Assembly (NCBI RefSeq): GCF_900142445.1
Contig: NZ_FRAV01000011.1
Coordinates: forward strand, 59,873-123,872
Direction: 5' to 3'
Source: Chryseobacterium polytrichastri
GTDB lineage: Bacteria > Bacteroidota > Bacteroidia > Flavobacteriales > Weeksellaceae
DNA length: 64,000 bases
Part shown: positions 1 to 9,217 of the stretch, one piece after another
Position numbering within the stretch: position 1 is the first letter of the stretch
How the letters are laid out: each line of letters begins with the position of its first letter
Made by a program: the position numbers and the translations under genes
Notes under the pieces: model-generated
The model's database searches: none
What the model was told of the DNA's origin: nothing
The model's input: the letters and a program-made list of their open reading frames with translations, nothing else

Positions 1-632
1 CCACCATAATTCATTAAACTGTACAAAGCGGGAATATCTTTAGGTGCCGCTCCCAGAAAAATAACGGGGAATTCCATTAACGTGATCAACTTCGGATCCT
101 TGAAATACTTTCTTACAAATTTTTTAAAATTGGTTAAAAGATCAAGCTTCAACGCACTTTTTGCAATTTTTGGAGAAACAAATTCAAACCATGAATGACA
201 GGGTTTATTTACGAATTCTTTCATTCCCACTTCATATTTGTATCGGGCATCTTCCATGAATTCATCCAACTTTTTACCGGAGCCTTTTTCTGTTTTCTCA
301 AACAAATCCCGCATTTCGGTATAATTGTGAGGGATATTCATTTTGCTATCGGAAAATACCATTTCAAATTGCGGATCAAGTGCTACAAGCTGAAAAAAAT
401 CTGACGTTTTTTTACCGAAATCTTCAAAAAAGGATTCTATAATATCCGGCATCCAGTACCAGCTTGGCCCCATATCAAAAGTATAACCATTATCTGTAAC
501 AAATTTTCTGGCTCTGCCACCCGCTGCACTATTCTTCTCAAAGACATGAACTTCATGACCTTCTTTTGCAGAATACGCTGCCGCTGACAATCCCGAAAAC
601 CCAGAACCAATAATCGCTATTTTCTTTTTCAT
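1..632 (-). CDS. crtI: Phytoene desaturase (CrtI family), N-terminal part, cut by window edge
   Basis: About 210 N-terminal residues are visible; the stop lies outside the window. The protein opens with MKKKIAIIGSGFSGLSAAAY, a Rossmann FAD-binding GxGxxG motif, followed by an FEKN and GGRA stretch and the segment FDMGPSWYWMPD, which is characteristic of CrtI-type carotenoid desaturases. The family desaturates phytoene stepwise to lycopene at the membrane using FAD, which fits the yellow-orange pigments of flavobacteria. The ATG at 632 sits 2 bases after the stop of the upstream MarR gene, so the two are almost certainly co-transcribed. CrtD-like or other carotenoid desaturases are alternatives, but the GPSWYWMP motif favours CrtI. 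I infer that further crt genes follow beyond base 1. Confidence 0.9.
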   Translation of the reverse strand, partial: MKKKIAIIGSGFSGLSAAAYSAKEGHEVHVFEKNSAAGGRARKFVTDNGYTFDMGPSWYWMPDIIESFFEDFGKKTSDFFQLVALDPQFEMVFSDSKMNIPHNYTEMRDLFEKTEKGSGKKLDEFMEDARYKYEVGMKEFVNKPCHSWFEFVSPKIAKSALKLDLLTNFKKFVRKYFKDPKLITLMEFPVIFLGAAPKDIPALYSLMNYG

Positions 633-634
633 TT

Positions 635-1309
635 TTAATTTTTCTCAAATGAATATTCCTGATAAACAGTGTTGATTAAATCTTTACTCTCTATGTTTCG
701 ATTAAAAATGGGATAATGAAATTTGTCTAATTTGTTCAGAATACGAATAAGATCCATCTTTTCAGAATAATTTAGATTGCCTGAAACAATATGTGTTGCG
801 CTTCGGATCTTTTTCATTTGATTTTCCAATGCTTCGATTCCCAGTTCTGTAATTTTGATGAGTTTCGTTCTTTTGTCATCGTTTGAATCTGTCTGATGTA
901 CCCAACCTTGCTTTATTAATCTGGTAATAATTAACATTCCCACAGGCTTATCCTGAATATTTTTTTTAATGAGTTCCATTTTGGTCATTTCACCAAATGC
1001 TTTCAAATTGATCAGATAAATAAAATCTTCTTGCGTGGCAAAATCAGAACCCGAAATAGCAGATTTAGAATAGGTCTTTGCATACCTGTTGAGATGAACC
1101 AACAAAGTACTGATCGCACTTTCCGGGCTTCTTCCGCTTTCTTTGCCTTCCCAATAAGGAGCTTCTGCTTCATTATTACTAGCCATAGATTCTTTGTTGT
1201 AGATCCATGATTTGAATCCATCAACATCAGAAGAATACTGAGAATTTTTATTTTCAGTATCAAATTGCTCCAGTAAACCTACCACATCTTTAACAAGATC
1301 AAAATTCAT
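635..1309 (-). CDS. MarR-family winged-helix regulator of the carotenoid operon
   Basis: A 224-residue protein with a MarR-like winged helix in its second half: a helix region EMTKMELIKKN, a recognition-helix region ending LIKQGWVHQ, then a wing DSNDDKRTKLIKIT typical of MarR proteins. MarR proteins bind palindromic DNA as dimers, usually as repressors. An upstream in-frame ATG at 1339 would add ten residues. I chose the ATG at 1309 because a TATATTTG -7 element (1328-1335) lies between the two, so a transcript from it could not include the longer start. The gene is directly followed by crtI with a 2-base gap, so it likely controls pigment synthesis and its own expression. Confidence 0.85.
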   Translation of the reverse strand: MNFDLVKDVVGLLEQFDTENKNSQYSSDVDGFKSWIYNKESMASNNEAEAPYWEGKESGRSPESAISTLLVHLNRYAKTYSKSAISGSDFATQEDFIYLINLKAFGEMTKMELIKKNIQDKPVGMLIITRLIKQGWVHQTDSNDDKRTKLIKITELGIEALENQMKKIRSATHIVSGNLNYSEKMDLIRILNKLDKFHYPIFNRNIESKDLINTVYQEYSFEKN

Positions 1310-1327
1310 AACCTTAAAATTAGAATA

Positions 1328-1335
1328 CAAATATA
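1328..1335 (-). promoter_or_regulatory. -7 promoter element for the marR-crtI operon
   Basis: On the minus strand this reads TATATTTG, matching the Bacteroidota -7 consensus TAnnTTTG, 18 bases before the chosen ATG. No clear -33 TTTG is seen at the usual 19-21 base spacing. Confidence 0.5.
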
Positions 1336-1527
1336 CCAAATTAAATGATATTTAGTTTATTTATGGATTAAAATTAAAGCTTTTTTAGGTAGAATCAGAA
1401 ATATAGTTCACAAATATACTTTTTAAGATAAATGATTAAGAGAGATTAAAGAAATCAATCAGCACATTTCCCGAACATTTATACCTCAAAAAAAAACGCT
1501 ACCTCATTACGTTTCAATAATCAATTA

Positions 1528-1565
1528 CAAAAAAAAAAACCTTATTAATCGAATGATTAACAAGG
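1528..1565 (-). terminator. Rho-independent terminator after the lectin-like gene
   Basis: Arms 1540-1550 and 1555-1565 form an 11-bp stem with one G-U pair and a 4-base loop. On the minus strand it is followed by a run of about 12 T. It lies 45 bases after the stop of the 1611-3005 gene. Confidence 0.85.
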
Positions 1566-1610
1566 CTTTCAACGTGAATATCTTATATTTTAATTAAGCG
1601 TAAACTAAAA

Positions 1611-3005
1611 CTATTTATATCGTGCAGGCATACTTGGATTACTCATCACACTGCATTTTTTCACATCAATGGTTGTAGTTGCGGTATTATTGGTTGTATC
1701 TGTATCCGTTATTTCAGTTGTATTTGCAGTTGAAACATCTTTGAAAGTTTGGTTTGCTTTTACCCCTCTGATGTAATCTCCTGTAATAGTAACTATTCCG
1801 GAAGATTTTGCTGCTAAACCTACGATTCCATTAATTTCATTGGTGGTAAAATTAGAAGTCGGTATCGTTGAGTTCGTAAAACCACTGCTTAAAACCACAC
1901 TCGTAATTTTAAATTGAGAGTTGGTAAGCAATGTATTGGCTGCATTGGTTACTTTACTAGTGAAACTGATATTGTTCAATGCTGCTGCTGTATCATTCGT
2001 AACCTCAACTTTAAAACTTACTGTATTTTTCTTCTCATTACATGCAAACGGAAAATCTGCACGGCTGTCTACCCTTAAATTTCCTGGAGTCGTTAACAAG
2101 ATATTTCTAATTTCCTGAAAATTAAAACCTCCTCCTGTTGAAGCTGCAAATCCTAATTTTAAATTGGTTGGTATCGGGTAAGTTGTACCGTTTAATGTAT
2201 AATTCAGAACCTCTGTAAAAGTGGTTTGGTTTTGCTTTCTCCATTTGATTGATATTACATAATCATTTCCTGGTTTTGTAATACTAATTTGTACTCTTCT
2301 GTAAAAAACATCACTTGCAGGTCTGGATGTAGTTACTGTGTTATAATCAATCTCATCCCTTTGTCTGATCGCATTTAACGTTCCAGTTCTATCTCCTAAA
2401 TCAACTCTCGTTAGGTATGTATTTGAAAGCGAATAGGTAGAGCTACTAGGGCCTCGAACGATGATAGAGTTAGGAACTGCATTGGCACTACCGCCGTTCC
2501 TACTCTCGGTATTTGTAGCGTAATTACCATAAGCATCAAAACCAATTCCCAGATATCCACCTGATAAACCAGTAGTTCCGGCCGGATTACTAAAAGTAGC
2601 ATATCCTAAAGAACCTCCGTAACCTCCGAGCTTAAAATCAGCTTCACTCACTGATGCATTAAACAAAAAGACAGAAAACCCATCAGCTCCAAAATAGGTC
2701 GGATCTGATACATTACGCCACTGCACATATTCAAAATCCGCAATCACTCCCAACGTTGTGGGAAACCCCTGCATTACATACATATACCCTTTCTGATTGG
2801 TTTTTGCTTCGGTAAGCCTTAACCATCCTGCTCCATTTATATCAACACCGCTGGCAGCCGTTAAATAGGCATTATCTCCAATCTTTAATCCTGCAGAATT
2901 ATTAGATTTCAAAGTATTGGTAATGGTAAACTGTGCATAAATATTTCCTGTAAGAGAAATTAAAAGTATGAAACTTGCTATTAAATATTTTTTATAAAAA
3001 ATCAT
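1611..3005 (-). CDS. Exported L-type-lectin-like protein with a DUF11-like C-terminal domain
   Basis: A 464-residue exported protein. The start at 3005 was preferred over 3035 because it gives a clean signal peptide (MIFYKKYLIASFILLISLTG, cleavage near YAQ) and avoids overlap with the upstream gene. Residues of about 20-310 look like a legume/L-type lectin beta-sandwich: FGADGFSVFLF, GGYGGSLGYATF and YLGIGFDAYGNY match the usual ADGxxFxL and GxLG patterns. The remaining part resembles a DUF11/conserved-repeat domain (VEVTNDTAAALNNISFTSKV; DTDTTNNTATTTIDV). No T9SS sorting domain is evident at the C-terminus. It starts 10 bases after the stop of the 204-residue gene, so they form an operon. 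A surface carbohydrate-binding role is inferred. Confidence 0.8.
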   Translation of the reverse strand: MIFYKKYLIASFILLISLTGNIYAQFTITNTLKSNNSAGLKIGDNAYLTAASGVDINGAGWLRLTEAKTNQKGYMYVMQGFPTTLGVIADFEYVQWRNVSDPTYFGADGFSVFLFNASVSEADFKLGGYGGSLGYATFSNPAGTTGLSGGYLGIGFDAYGNYATNTESRNGGSANAVPNSIIVRGPSSSTYSLSNTYLTRVDLGDRTGTLNAIRQRDEIDYNTVTTSRPASDVFYRRVQISITKPGNDYVISIKWRKQNQTTFTEVLNYTLNGTTYPIPTNLKLGFAASTGGGFNFQEIRNILLTTPGNLRVDSRADFPFACNEKKNTVSFKVEVTNDTAAALNNISFTSKVTNAANTLLTNSQFKITSVVLSSGFTNSTIPTSNFTTNEINGIVGLAAKSSGIVTITGDYIRGVKANQTFKDVSTANTTEITDTDTTNNTATTTIDVKKCSVMSNPSMPARYK

Positions 3006-3015
3006 TTTAATACAT

Positions 3016-3630
3016 TTATTTAACAACAAATACAATATTCATAAAACTCGCTTCTGTAGCATTACTGCTTACTGTGTAGTTCATTACACCACTGGCATTT
3101 ATGGTTACTCCTGTGAAAACAGTAGAATCCAGATAGGTTACATAATATTCCAGATCACCCCTTTCCAACACGGGAATTTTTCCTGCTGAGCCTGTACTTG
3201 ACACTGCCGGTGTGCTGAATTGCGTTAAATAAAGTTGATATAAATCTTTCGTTCCGGCACCTAACGTTGTAGTATCAAACAAAATAGATGGCATGTAAAA
3301 AAACTTTGGCATTGTTAATCCTACCCATTTTGAGATACTGTTTTTATAATAGTAAAATCCGGGACTTGTGATATTGGATGTTTTTGTAGTTGGAGTTCCA
3401 GGAGCACTTGTAGCATACACAACCGTTGAGTTCTGATCTGCTCCGTATAAATTATCTTTTGCCGCCAGATCTGTTCCTGTTATTCTTACGGTAAGAAACC
3501 CTTCTGCACTTGTTGTATTTACTGATTTATTAATATCTAAAGATGCTTTGGGCGTAATTGTATTGATTCCAACTTGCGCATTCAAAGTTAAAGCTGAAAA
3601 AAAGCCAATTGATAAAACTAAATTCCTCAT
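3016..3630 (-). CDS. Small exported hypothetical protein paired with the lectin-like protein
   Basis: 204 residues with an N-terminal signal peptide (cleavage near LNAQ). The mature start VGINTITPKASLDIN follows the pattern QVGInT..P.asLdI often seen in exported Bacteroidota proteins of unknown function. A central YYYKNSISKWVGL segment resembles the short beta units of tail-fibre-like or adhesin-like proteins. It is the first gene of a two-gene operon with the lectin-like gene. The same arrangement, a small protein of this type beside a very large LamG-like surface protein, occurs again at 48.8-56.4 kb. No function can be assigned. Confidence 0.75.
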   Translation of the reverse strand: MRNLVLSIGFFSALTLNAQVGINTITPKASLDINKSVNTTSAEGFLTVRITGTDLAAKDNLYGADQNSTVVYATSAPGTPTTKTSNITSPGFYYYKNSISKWVGLTMPKFFYMPSILFDTTTLGAGTKDLYQLYLTQFSTPAVSSTGSAGKIPVLERGDLEYYVTYLDSTVFTGVTINASGVMNYTVSSNATEASFMNIVFVVK

Positions 3631-3657
3631 TATTTTAAGTATTCATAATTATTTCCG

Positions 3658-3665
3658 CAAATCTA
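3658..3665 (-). promoter_or_regulatory. -7 promoter element of the lectin operon
   Basis: The minus strand reads TAGATTTG, a match to TAnnTTTG, 27 bases before the ATG at 3630. A TTTG lies 24 bases further upstream, slightly too far for the usual -33 spacing. Confidence 0.5.
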
Positions 3666-4269
3666 CTCAAAATGAATAATTAAAATAATCAAACGTGGTA
3701 TCTCGATTAATTATAACAAGCTTATTATCAAGCTTAATTATTAAGATTTTTTACGAAAATTTTTACAACCCCATATAGTCATATTAGAATTACGCCATCC
3801 ATACAACAATAAAACACCTTAAAAAATAACATATTCGTAAAAAAACATAGTTTAAAAACGTTTTTTATTGCAATTCTATAAAATTTCGCTTCCAAAATCT
3901 AAATTACGTTTTCACACCTCATCAAATTACATTTTAATCATAAAAATCACAAAATAGTGAAGAAAATACAATTTTAAAAATTTTGAATTAAATATTATCT
4001 TTCAAAGTATTCTATCTGTTATAATAAAACTTTGAAGAGTGATATAACTTTTTGCTACAGGTCTAATAATTCACTTTTTTTAATAAAAAAACAAGCATTA
4101 AAATCTCATAAAAAATGAATAAAACTAAACGTAATAGATTATATCTATACTTAATAATTATCAAATTTATTTCAATATAATTCGTCAAATACCCCTTTAT
4201 AGAATCTCTTTTAAGACTCATTTTCATTTATAAAAATGAATATTATAACGATTATCTGCCTATTTTATA
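3666..4269. other. AT-rich intergenic stretch without a gene
   Basis: About 600 bases of very AT-rich DNA with no ORF of note on either strand. A loose inverted repeat with two AAGCTT boxes occurs near 3718-3742. Nothing else is recognised before the repeat element at 4270. Confidence 0.6.
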
Positions 4270-4490
4270 AACTTGTTTAAACTTTTTATTTTAACCACAA
4301 AAGAGATAAAAGATTAGCATATTATTTATTTAAGTTCATAATGAACTGCAAACAAGAACACATAAGTTTAAAAAAATCTTTGATTTTTATTCTTTTGTAA
4401 GCTTTGTTTTCAAATAGTTCAACTTTAAATGATTCAATAATAGCTTTTGTATCTTTTGTGGTTAAATTTTTTAATTAGTTTAAACAGGCT
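4270..4490. repeat. MITE-like palindromic repeat element, copy 1 (221 bp)
   Basis: This block recurs at 57501-57721 in the same orientation with a single difference (T at 4277, C at 57508). The ends are imperfect inverted repeats: left AACTTGTTTAAAC; the right end read from the other strand is AGCCTGTTTAAAC. Further in, both arms carry TTAACCACAAAAGA and TTTAACCACAAAAGA-like boxes. The flanks are TTATA on the left and TTGTA on the right, a possible 5-bp target duplication with one mismatch. No coding capacity is visible. It is inferred to be a non-autonomous transposable element. Confidence 0.8.
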
Positions 4491-4515
4491 TTGTATTAAA
4501 AAGTGCTATTGACAA

Positions 4516-4551
4516 ACAAAAAACCCTTTAAACAATCGTATGTAAAGGGTT
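4516..4551 (-). terminator. Terminator of the RND efflux operon
   Basis: Inverted arms AACCCTTTA/TAAAGGGTT (4522-4530 and 4543-4551) are followed on the minus strand by a T run. It lies about 100 bases downstream of the outer-membrane factor gene. Confidence 0.75.
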
Positions 4552-4653
4552 AAAATTTGTCTTAAAAAAGCGATAATTCTAATAGAAATATCGGTATTAA
4601 AAAGTGGAATTATCAATAATTATTAGATATTAGAAGGCAAAATAGCTCTATCA

Positions 4654-6051
4654 TTATTTCCATCCTCCTCCTAAAGCGGCATACAAATTCACGACTGCCT
4701 GAAGCTGTTGAAGCTTATCAGTAACCGCACTTTGTCTTGCACTTAAAAGACTTTGTTCTGAAGTAAGAACGTCTGTATAATTGGTGGCACTGGTATATTT
4801 TAGCAATTCTTTTGTAAAATGAACTGCCTTTTCAAGATTAGCGATTTGCTCCTTACGAGAAGATGATTTTTCATCTACCATCTGATATTGATAAAGCGCA
4901 TTAGATACCTCCTGCCCTGCGGTAAGCAATATTTTACTATAATTATATTCGGCAGCTTCGTAATTGGCCTGTGCTATTTTTAGTTTCTGTTTATTGAGAC
5001 CGTTATTGAAAATAGGCTGTGTCAATCCACCCACAACATTGGCTAAAAAAGCGCCTGCATTGAAAACAGATTTCAACTCTGTAGCATACAAACCTGCCTG
5101 CCCTGTTATCGTAAGCGAGGGATAAAATGAAGTTTTGGCAACATTTACTTGTTCAAAATAACTTCGCAGTTGCAGTTCGGCTTCTTTTACATCAGGTCTG
5201 TTAGCAAGGAGCTCCACAGGCAACCCCGTTGACAACTCATTATACGTCTGTTCATTAAAAAGTAAATCTCTTTTAATAGCTCCCGGCACCCTTCCCAGTA
5301 ATAAAGACAATGTATTTTCTGTCTGGCGAATGCTATTTTTGATATCGGGAACTGTAGATTTTACTGAATAATAATTCGCAGCACTTTGTACCACTGCAGC
5401 ACCCGTAACCACATCGCTGTTTTTTAAAATCTTCATTGTTTCTGTATCCTTAGAATATACTTCTAACGACTGCTGAACAATGGCAAGCTGCTCATCATAC
5501 GCAAGCAATTGATAATATGAAATAGCAATATTGGCAATAAGCTGAGTCTGCACCGCCTGTCTATACGCATCACTAGCAAGATAGCTGGCATACATGGATC
5601 TTTTAGTACTTCTTAGTTTACCCCAAATATCCACCTGCCAAGATGAAAGCGCATATAGCTGATAAACCTGTGGATTCGAAGCCTGATTATTAGATGGATG
5701 ATATTCTCCCGCCGAAGCATTACCAGAAAGCGAAGGTAACAATGCCTGTTTGCTTTGGACAAAATTAGCTTCTGCCGCTTTCAAATTGGCGGTAGCTGTT
5801 TTCAGATCTAAATTATGATCAATCCCTTCACTAATGAGCTGTTGCAATAGTGGATCTTTAAATATTTCTTTCCAGGAAAGTACAGCAATACTTTTGGCAG
5901 TAGTCTTTGCTGAATCTCCATATAAATTATCCTGAACTGATTGTTTATTGGCATAAGGTTTCGTAACATCACAACTGTAAAGTATCGCTGAAAATGCTGC
6001 AATCTGTAGAATAAACTTGTATTTTTTCGTCAATTGTTTCATGCTTTTCAT
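4654..6051 (-). CDS. RND efflux outer-membrane factor (TolC/OprM/NodT family lipoprotein)
   Basis: 465 residues from the ATG at 6051; the longer start at 6078 would overlap the pump gene. The N-terminus ends in a lipobox (SAILYSC), so the mature protein is probably a lipid-anchored outer-membrane channel subunit. The two OEP repeats are visible: the first with LDLKTATANLKAAEANFVQ and PSLSGNASAGEY, the second with NRPDVKEAELQLRSYFEQVN followed by FYPSLTITGQAG. That RPDVRxAE...YPxLxLtg signature is typical of NodT-type factors. It is third in the operon after adaptor and pump, 7 bases after the pump stop. It forms the exit duct of the tripartite pump. Confidence 0.93.
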   Translation of the reverse strand: MKSMKQLTKKYKFILQIAAFSAILYSCDVTKPYANKQSVQDNLYGDSAKTTAKSIAVLSWKEIFKDPLLQQLISEGIDHNLDLKTATANLKAAEANFVQSKQALLPSLSGNASAGEYHPSNNQASNPQVYQLYALSSWQVDIWGKLRSTKRSMYASYLASDAYRQAVQTQLIANIAISYYQLLAYDEQLAIVQQSLEVYSKDTETMKILKNSDVVTGAAVVQSAANYYSVKSTVPDIKNSIRQTENTLSLLLGRVPGAIKRDLLFNEQTYNELSTGLPVELLANRPDVKEAELQLRSYFEQVNVAKTSFYPSLTITGQAGLYATELKSVFNAGAFLANVVGGLTQPIFNNGLNKQKLKIAQANYEAAEYNYSKILLTAGQEVSNALYQYQMVDEKSSSRKEQIANLEKAVHFTKELLKYTSATNYTDVLTSEQSLLSARQSAVTDKLQQLQAVVNLYAALGGGWK

Positions 6052-6058
6052 TCTAAGA

Positions 6059-9000
6059 TTATTTTTTGTTTTCAACAATCAATTCATCATTTTCGTCATA
6101 CTTATTAGACTTTATTTTCTCCTGTAATCCTTGGAAAATCACATACAATCCAGGTATAACAAATATTCCAAGCAAAGTCCCGAATAACATTCCACCAATG
6201 GAACCAATACCAATAGATCTGTTCCCATTGGCACCAACTCCTGTAGAAAACATTAAAGGCATTAACCCAAAAATAAACGCCAATGAAGTCATTAATATCG
6301 GACGAATTCTGATTTTAGCACCTTCCAGTGCGCTCTCCAACAATCCCATTCCTTCCTGTCTTTTTTCCAGAGAAAACTCAACCATCAAAATAGCATTCTT
6401 AGCCAAGAGACCAATCAGCATGATCATACAGATCTGCACATAAATATTATTATCTATTCCAAACAGCTTTGCAAAAACAAATATCCCGCTTAGTCCAACA
6501 GGAAGCGAAAGAATAACCGCTAGCGGAAGAATGTAACTTTCGTACAAAGCACTCAGCAACAGATATACAAAACAAAGACTTAGCAAAAATATAATACTAG
6601 CCTGAGAGCCTGAATTTTGCTCTTCTTTACTCATTCCACTATATTCAAAACTATAGCCCGGCGGTAAAGACTGAGCTGCCACTTCATTGATTGCCTCCAT
6701 GGATTGCCCGGTACTGTATCCGTTGTTAGGAGACCCATTGATTGAAATAGCATTATACATATTAAAACGGGAGATAGAGGAAGGTCCAAATACCTTTTTC
6801 ATCGTCACATATTCTGAAATAGGACTCATGGTTCCGCTACTCGTTCGTATTTTGATATTGTTCATTTGCTCAACTGTTCCTCTGTAAGGATTATCAGCCT
6901 GAAGAATAACCTGATACTGCTGACCAAATTCTGTAAAGTTGCTTACATACGAACTTCCGTAATATACATTCATCAGATTTAATATATCCGCAGGTTGCAC
7001 CCCATTGTCTTCACATTTAGCAATATTAATATCTACTTCATATTGCGGAAAGTTAGGATTAAAGGCTGTTGCCGCATATTGAATTTCAGGTCGTTTATTT
7101 AATACTGCCAGGAAATTTTGGGAGACTGCATAAAAATCACTGATGCTATGTCCGCCTCTGTCTTCTATTTGAAAAGTAAAACCTCCACTGGTTCCAAAAC
7201 CACTAATAGTTGGTTGCTGCATGAAATTAATGGAAGCGCCCCGAATATTTTTCGTTTTATCTGTCAGCTGTGTTATAATATCTTTATCAGTGATACCGGG
7301 ACGATCACTCCAAGGCGTAAGGCGTAAAATCAACATTCCGTAAGAACTTCCGCTTCCTCCTAATTGATTTTGCCCCAGCGTCGTCATGGATGCCTGCACC
7401 TGAGGAATGGTATGAGCAATGCTATCGATTTGTTTATTGATGAGCTGTACTCTTTCTTTTGTCGCAGCAGCAGGCAATGTAACATTCACAAAAACAGTCC
7501 CCATATCTTCCGCAGGAACAAAACTGGATGCCACACTTTTGATTGTAAAATAAAAAAGCCCTCCAAAAGCAACAACAATAATAGCCGTCAGCCATTTTCT
7601 TCTGATCAGAAAGCTTACTGCTTCTGTATATTTTTTGATTACTTTTTCATAATTTGAATTAAAGCCATCCTTCATTTTTTGAAGAAAACCTTTTTTAGCA
7701 CCTTCTTCTTCCTGTTTGTGTGGTCGTAGAAACATCGCAGCCAAAGCGGGACTTAACGTTAATGCATTCACCGCCGAAATCATAATGGCAATCGCTAATG
7801 TAATTCCAAACTGTTTGTAAAATACACCCGCCGAACCTCCCAAGAAAGTAACCGGAAGAAATACAGAAGCCATCACAAGCGTAATAGAAACAATGGCTGG
7901 TGCAATTTCTCCCATGGCATCAATAGCAGCCTTTCGAGGTGAAGTATAGCCATGTTCCAATTTACTGTGAACTGCTTCCACCACTACCACCGCATCGTCT
8001 ACCACAATACCAATCGCCAATACCAAGGCAAATAAAGTAAGAAGATTAAGACTGTATCCAAATAAATACAAAAAGAAAAATGTTCCTATAATAGATACCG
8101 GAACCGAAACTCCATGGATAATTGTAGACCGTACATCCTGTAAAAAAATAAGGATTACCAGAAATACCAATAAAAAACATTCAACAAGTGTATGAAGTAC
8201 TTTGGAGATACTTTCATTTAAAAAGTTGTTGATGTTGACCAGCTCCAGCATTTTTATTCCCGAAGGAAAAATTTTAGAAGCATCTGCCATTACCTTCTGA
8301 GCCCCAACAATTACTTCCTGCGCATTAGAACCCGGTGTCTGGCTGATAGCAATTGCTACTGCAGGTTTCCCATTGATAGCCGTAGCACTTGTATAGGTTT
8401 GCGTTCCTAAATCAATTCTGGCAATATCTTTTAAATATAAATACTGTCCGTTTCCGATTGATTTAACAATCACTTTTTGAAATTGATCCAACGAAACTAA
8501 CGTCCCGGAATAGGTAATATCATATTGAAAGGCCTGCGCCATATTATCTCCAATTTTACCCGGAGCAGCATTGAAGTTTTGCGCATTTAATGCCGCTGTT
8601 ACATCAGAAGGAACCAATCCATACGCCGCCATTTTATCTGGTTGTAACCAAATACGCATCGCATACGTCATCGCACCTCCAAATACACTGGCACCTCCTA
8701 CTCCTTTTGCTCTCTGCAGCTGCGGAACGATATTGATGGCCGCGTAATTTTGTAAAAACTTCTGATCATATTGTTTTTTATCACTGTATAATCCTACAAT
8801 TAAAACGTTACTACTCTGTTGCTTTCTTACCGTTACCCCCGCTTGGGTTACTGCTTGCGGAAGTTTAGACAATACCGTGCTTATACGGTTTTGCACATCC
8901 ACAGCAGCCTGATTAGGGTCTACTCCTACTGCAAAGTATACACTGATACTGGCTGACCCCGTATTACTGGCTGAGGAAGTCATGTAGGTCATACCCTCAA

Positions 9001-9214
9001 CTCCGTTTATCTGTTGTTCTAACGGATATACTACGCTGTTAATTAACGTTGTTGTATTAGCACCAGGATAGGAAGCAGAAACCTGAATGGTAGGCGGAGC
9101 AATATCCGGATATTGTGCTACAGGCAAACTGCTTATTCCCAAAATCCCCAATACGATAATGATTACAGAAATTACTGTACTCAATACCGGTCTTCTTATA
9201 AATAATTTTAGCAT
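6059..9214 (-). CDS. RND multidrug efflux pump, inner-membrane transporter (HAE1/AcrB family)
   Basis: 1051 residues, the usual AcrB-family length. It starts LFIRRPVLSTVISVIIIVLG (TM1). The porter region with the PLEQQINGVEGM motif follows. TM4 carries GIVVDDAVVVVEA, giving the proton-relay aspartates D406/D407, and TM10 carries LIGLLAKNAILMVEF with the relay lysine. All catalytic features of a proton-driven drug exporter are present. It is separated by only 3 bases from the adaptor gene upstream and 7 bases from the outer-membrane factor downstream. Substrates cannot be read from the sequence; hydrophobic drugs, dyes or bile-like compounds are usual for this family. Confidence 0.95.
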   Translation of the reverse strand: MLKLFIRRPVLSTVISVIIIVLGILGISSLPVAQYPDIAPPTIQVSASYPGANTTTLINSVVYPLEQQINGVEGMTYMTSSASNTGSASISVYFAVGVDPNQAAVDVQNRISTVLSKLPQAVTQAGVTVRKQQSSNVLIVGLYSDKKQYDQKFLQNYAAINIVPQLQRAKGVGGASVFGGAMTYAMRIWLQPDKMAAYGLVPSDVTAALNAQNFNAAPGKIGDNMAQAFQYDITYSGTLVSLDQFQKVIVKSIGNGQYLYLKDIARIDLGTQTYTSATAINGKPAVAIAISQTPGSNAQEVIVGAQKVMADASKIFPSGIKMLELVNINNFLNESISKVLHTLVECFLLVFLVILIFLQDVRSTIIHGVSVPVSIIGTFFFLYLFGYSLNLLTLFALVLAIGIVVDDAVVVVEAVHSKLEHGYTSPRKAAIDAMGEIAPAIVSITLVMASVFLPVTFLGGSAGVFYKQFGITLAIAIMISAVNALTLSPALAAMFLRPHKQEEEGAKKGFLQKMKDGFNSNYEKVIKKYTEAVSFLIRRKWLTAIIVVAFGGLFYFTIKSVASSFVPAEDMGTVFVNVTLPAAATKERVQLINKQIDSIAHTIPQVQASMTTLGQNQLGGSGSSYGMLILRLTPWSDRPGITDKDIITQLTDKTKNIRGASINFMQQPTISGFGTSGGFTFQIEDRGGHSISDFYAVSQNFLAVLNKRPEIQYAATAFNPNFPQYEVDINIAKCEDNGVQPADILNLMNVYYGSSYVSNFTEFGQQYQVILQADNPYRGTVEQMNNIKIRTSSGTMSPISEYVTMKKVFGPSSISRFNMYNAISINGSPNNGYSTGQSMEAINEVAAQSLPPGYSFEYSGMSKEEQNSGSQASIIFLLSLCFVYLLLSALYESYILPLAVILSLPVGLSGIFVFAKLFGIDNNIYVQICMIMLIGLLAKNAILMVEFSLEKRQEGMGLLESALEGAKIRIRPILMTSLAFIFGLMPLMFSTGVGANGNRSIGIGSIGGMLFGTLLGIFVIPGLYVIFQGLQEKIKSNKYDENDELIVENKK

Positions 9215-9217
9215 GAC

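Noticed and set aside
3716..3745. Loose inverted repeat with two AAGCTT boxes
   Set aside because: The arms have several mismatches and the region is extremely AT-rich, so chance is a sufficient explanation.
6066..6443. 125-codon plus-strand ORF antisense to the RND pump
   Set aside because: It is a shadow of the membrane-spanning C-terminal region of the pump gene.
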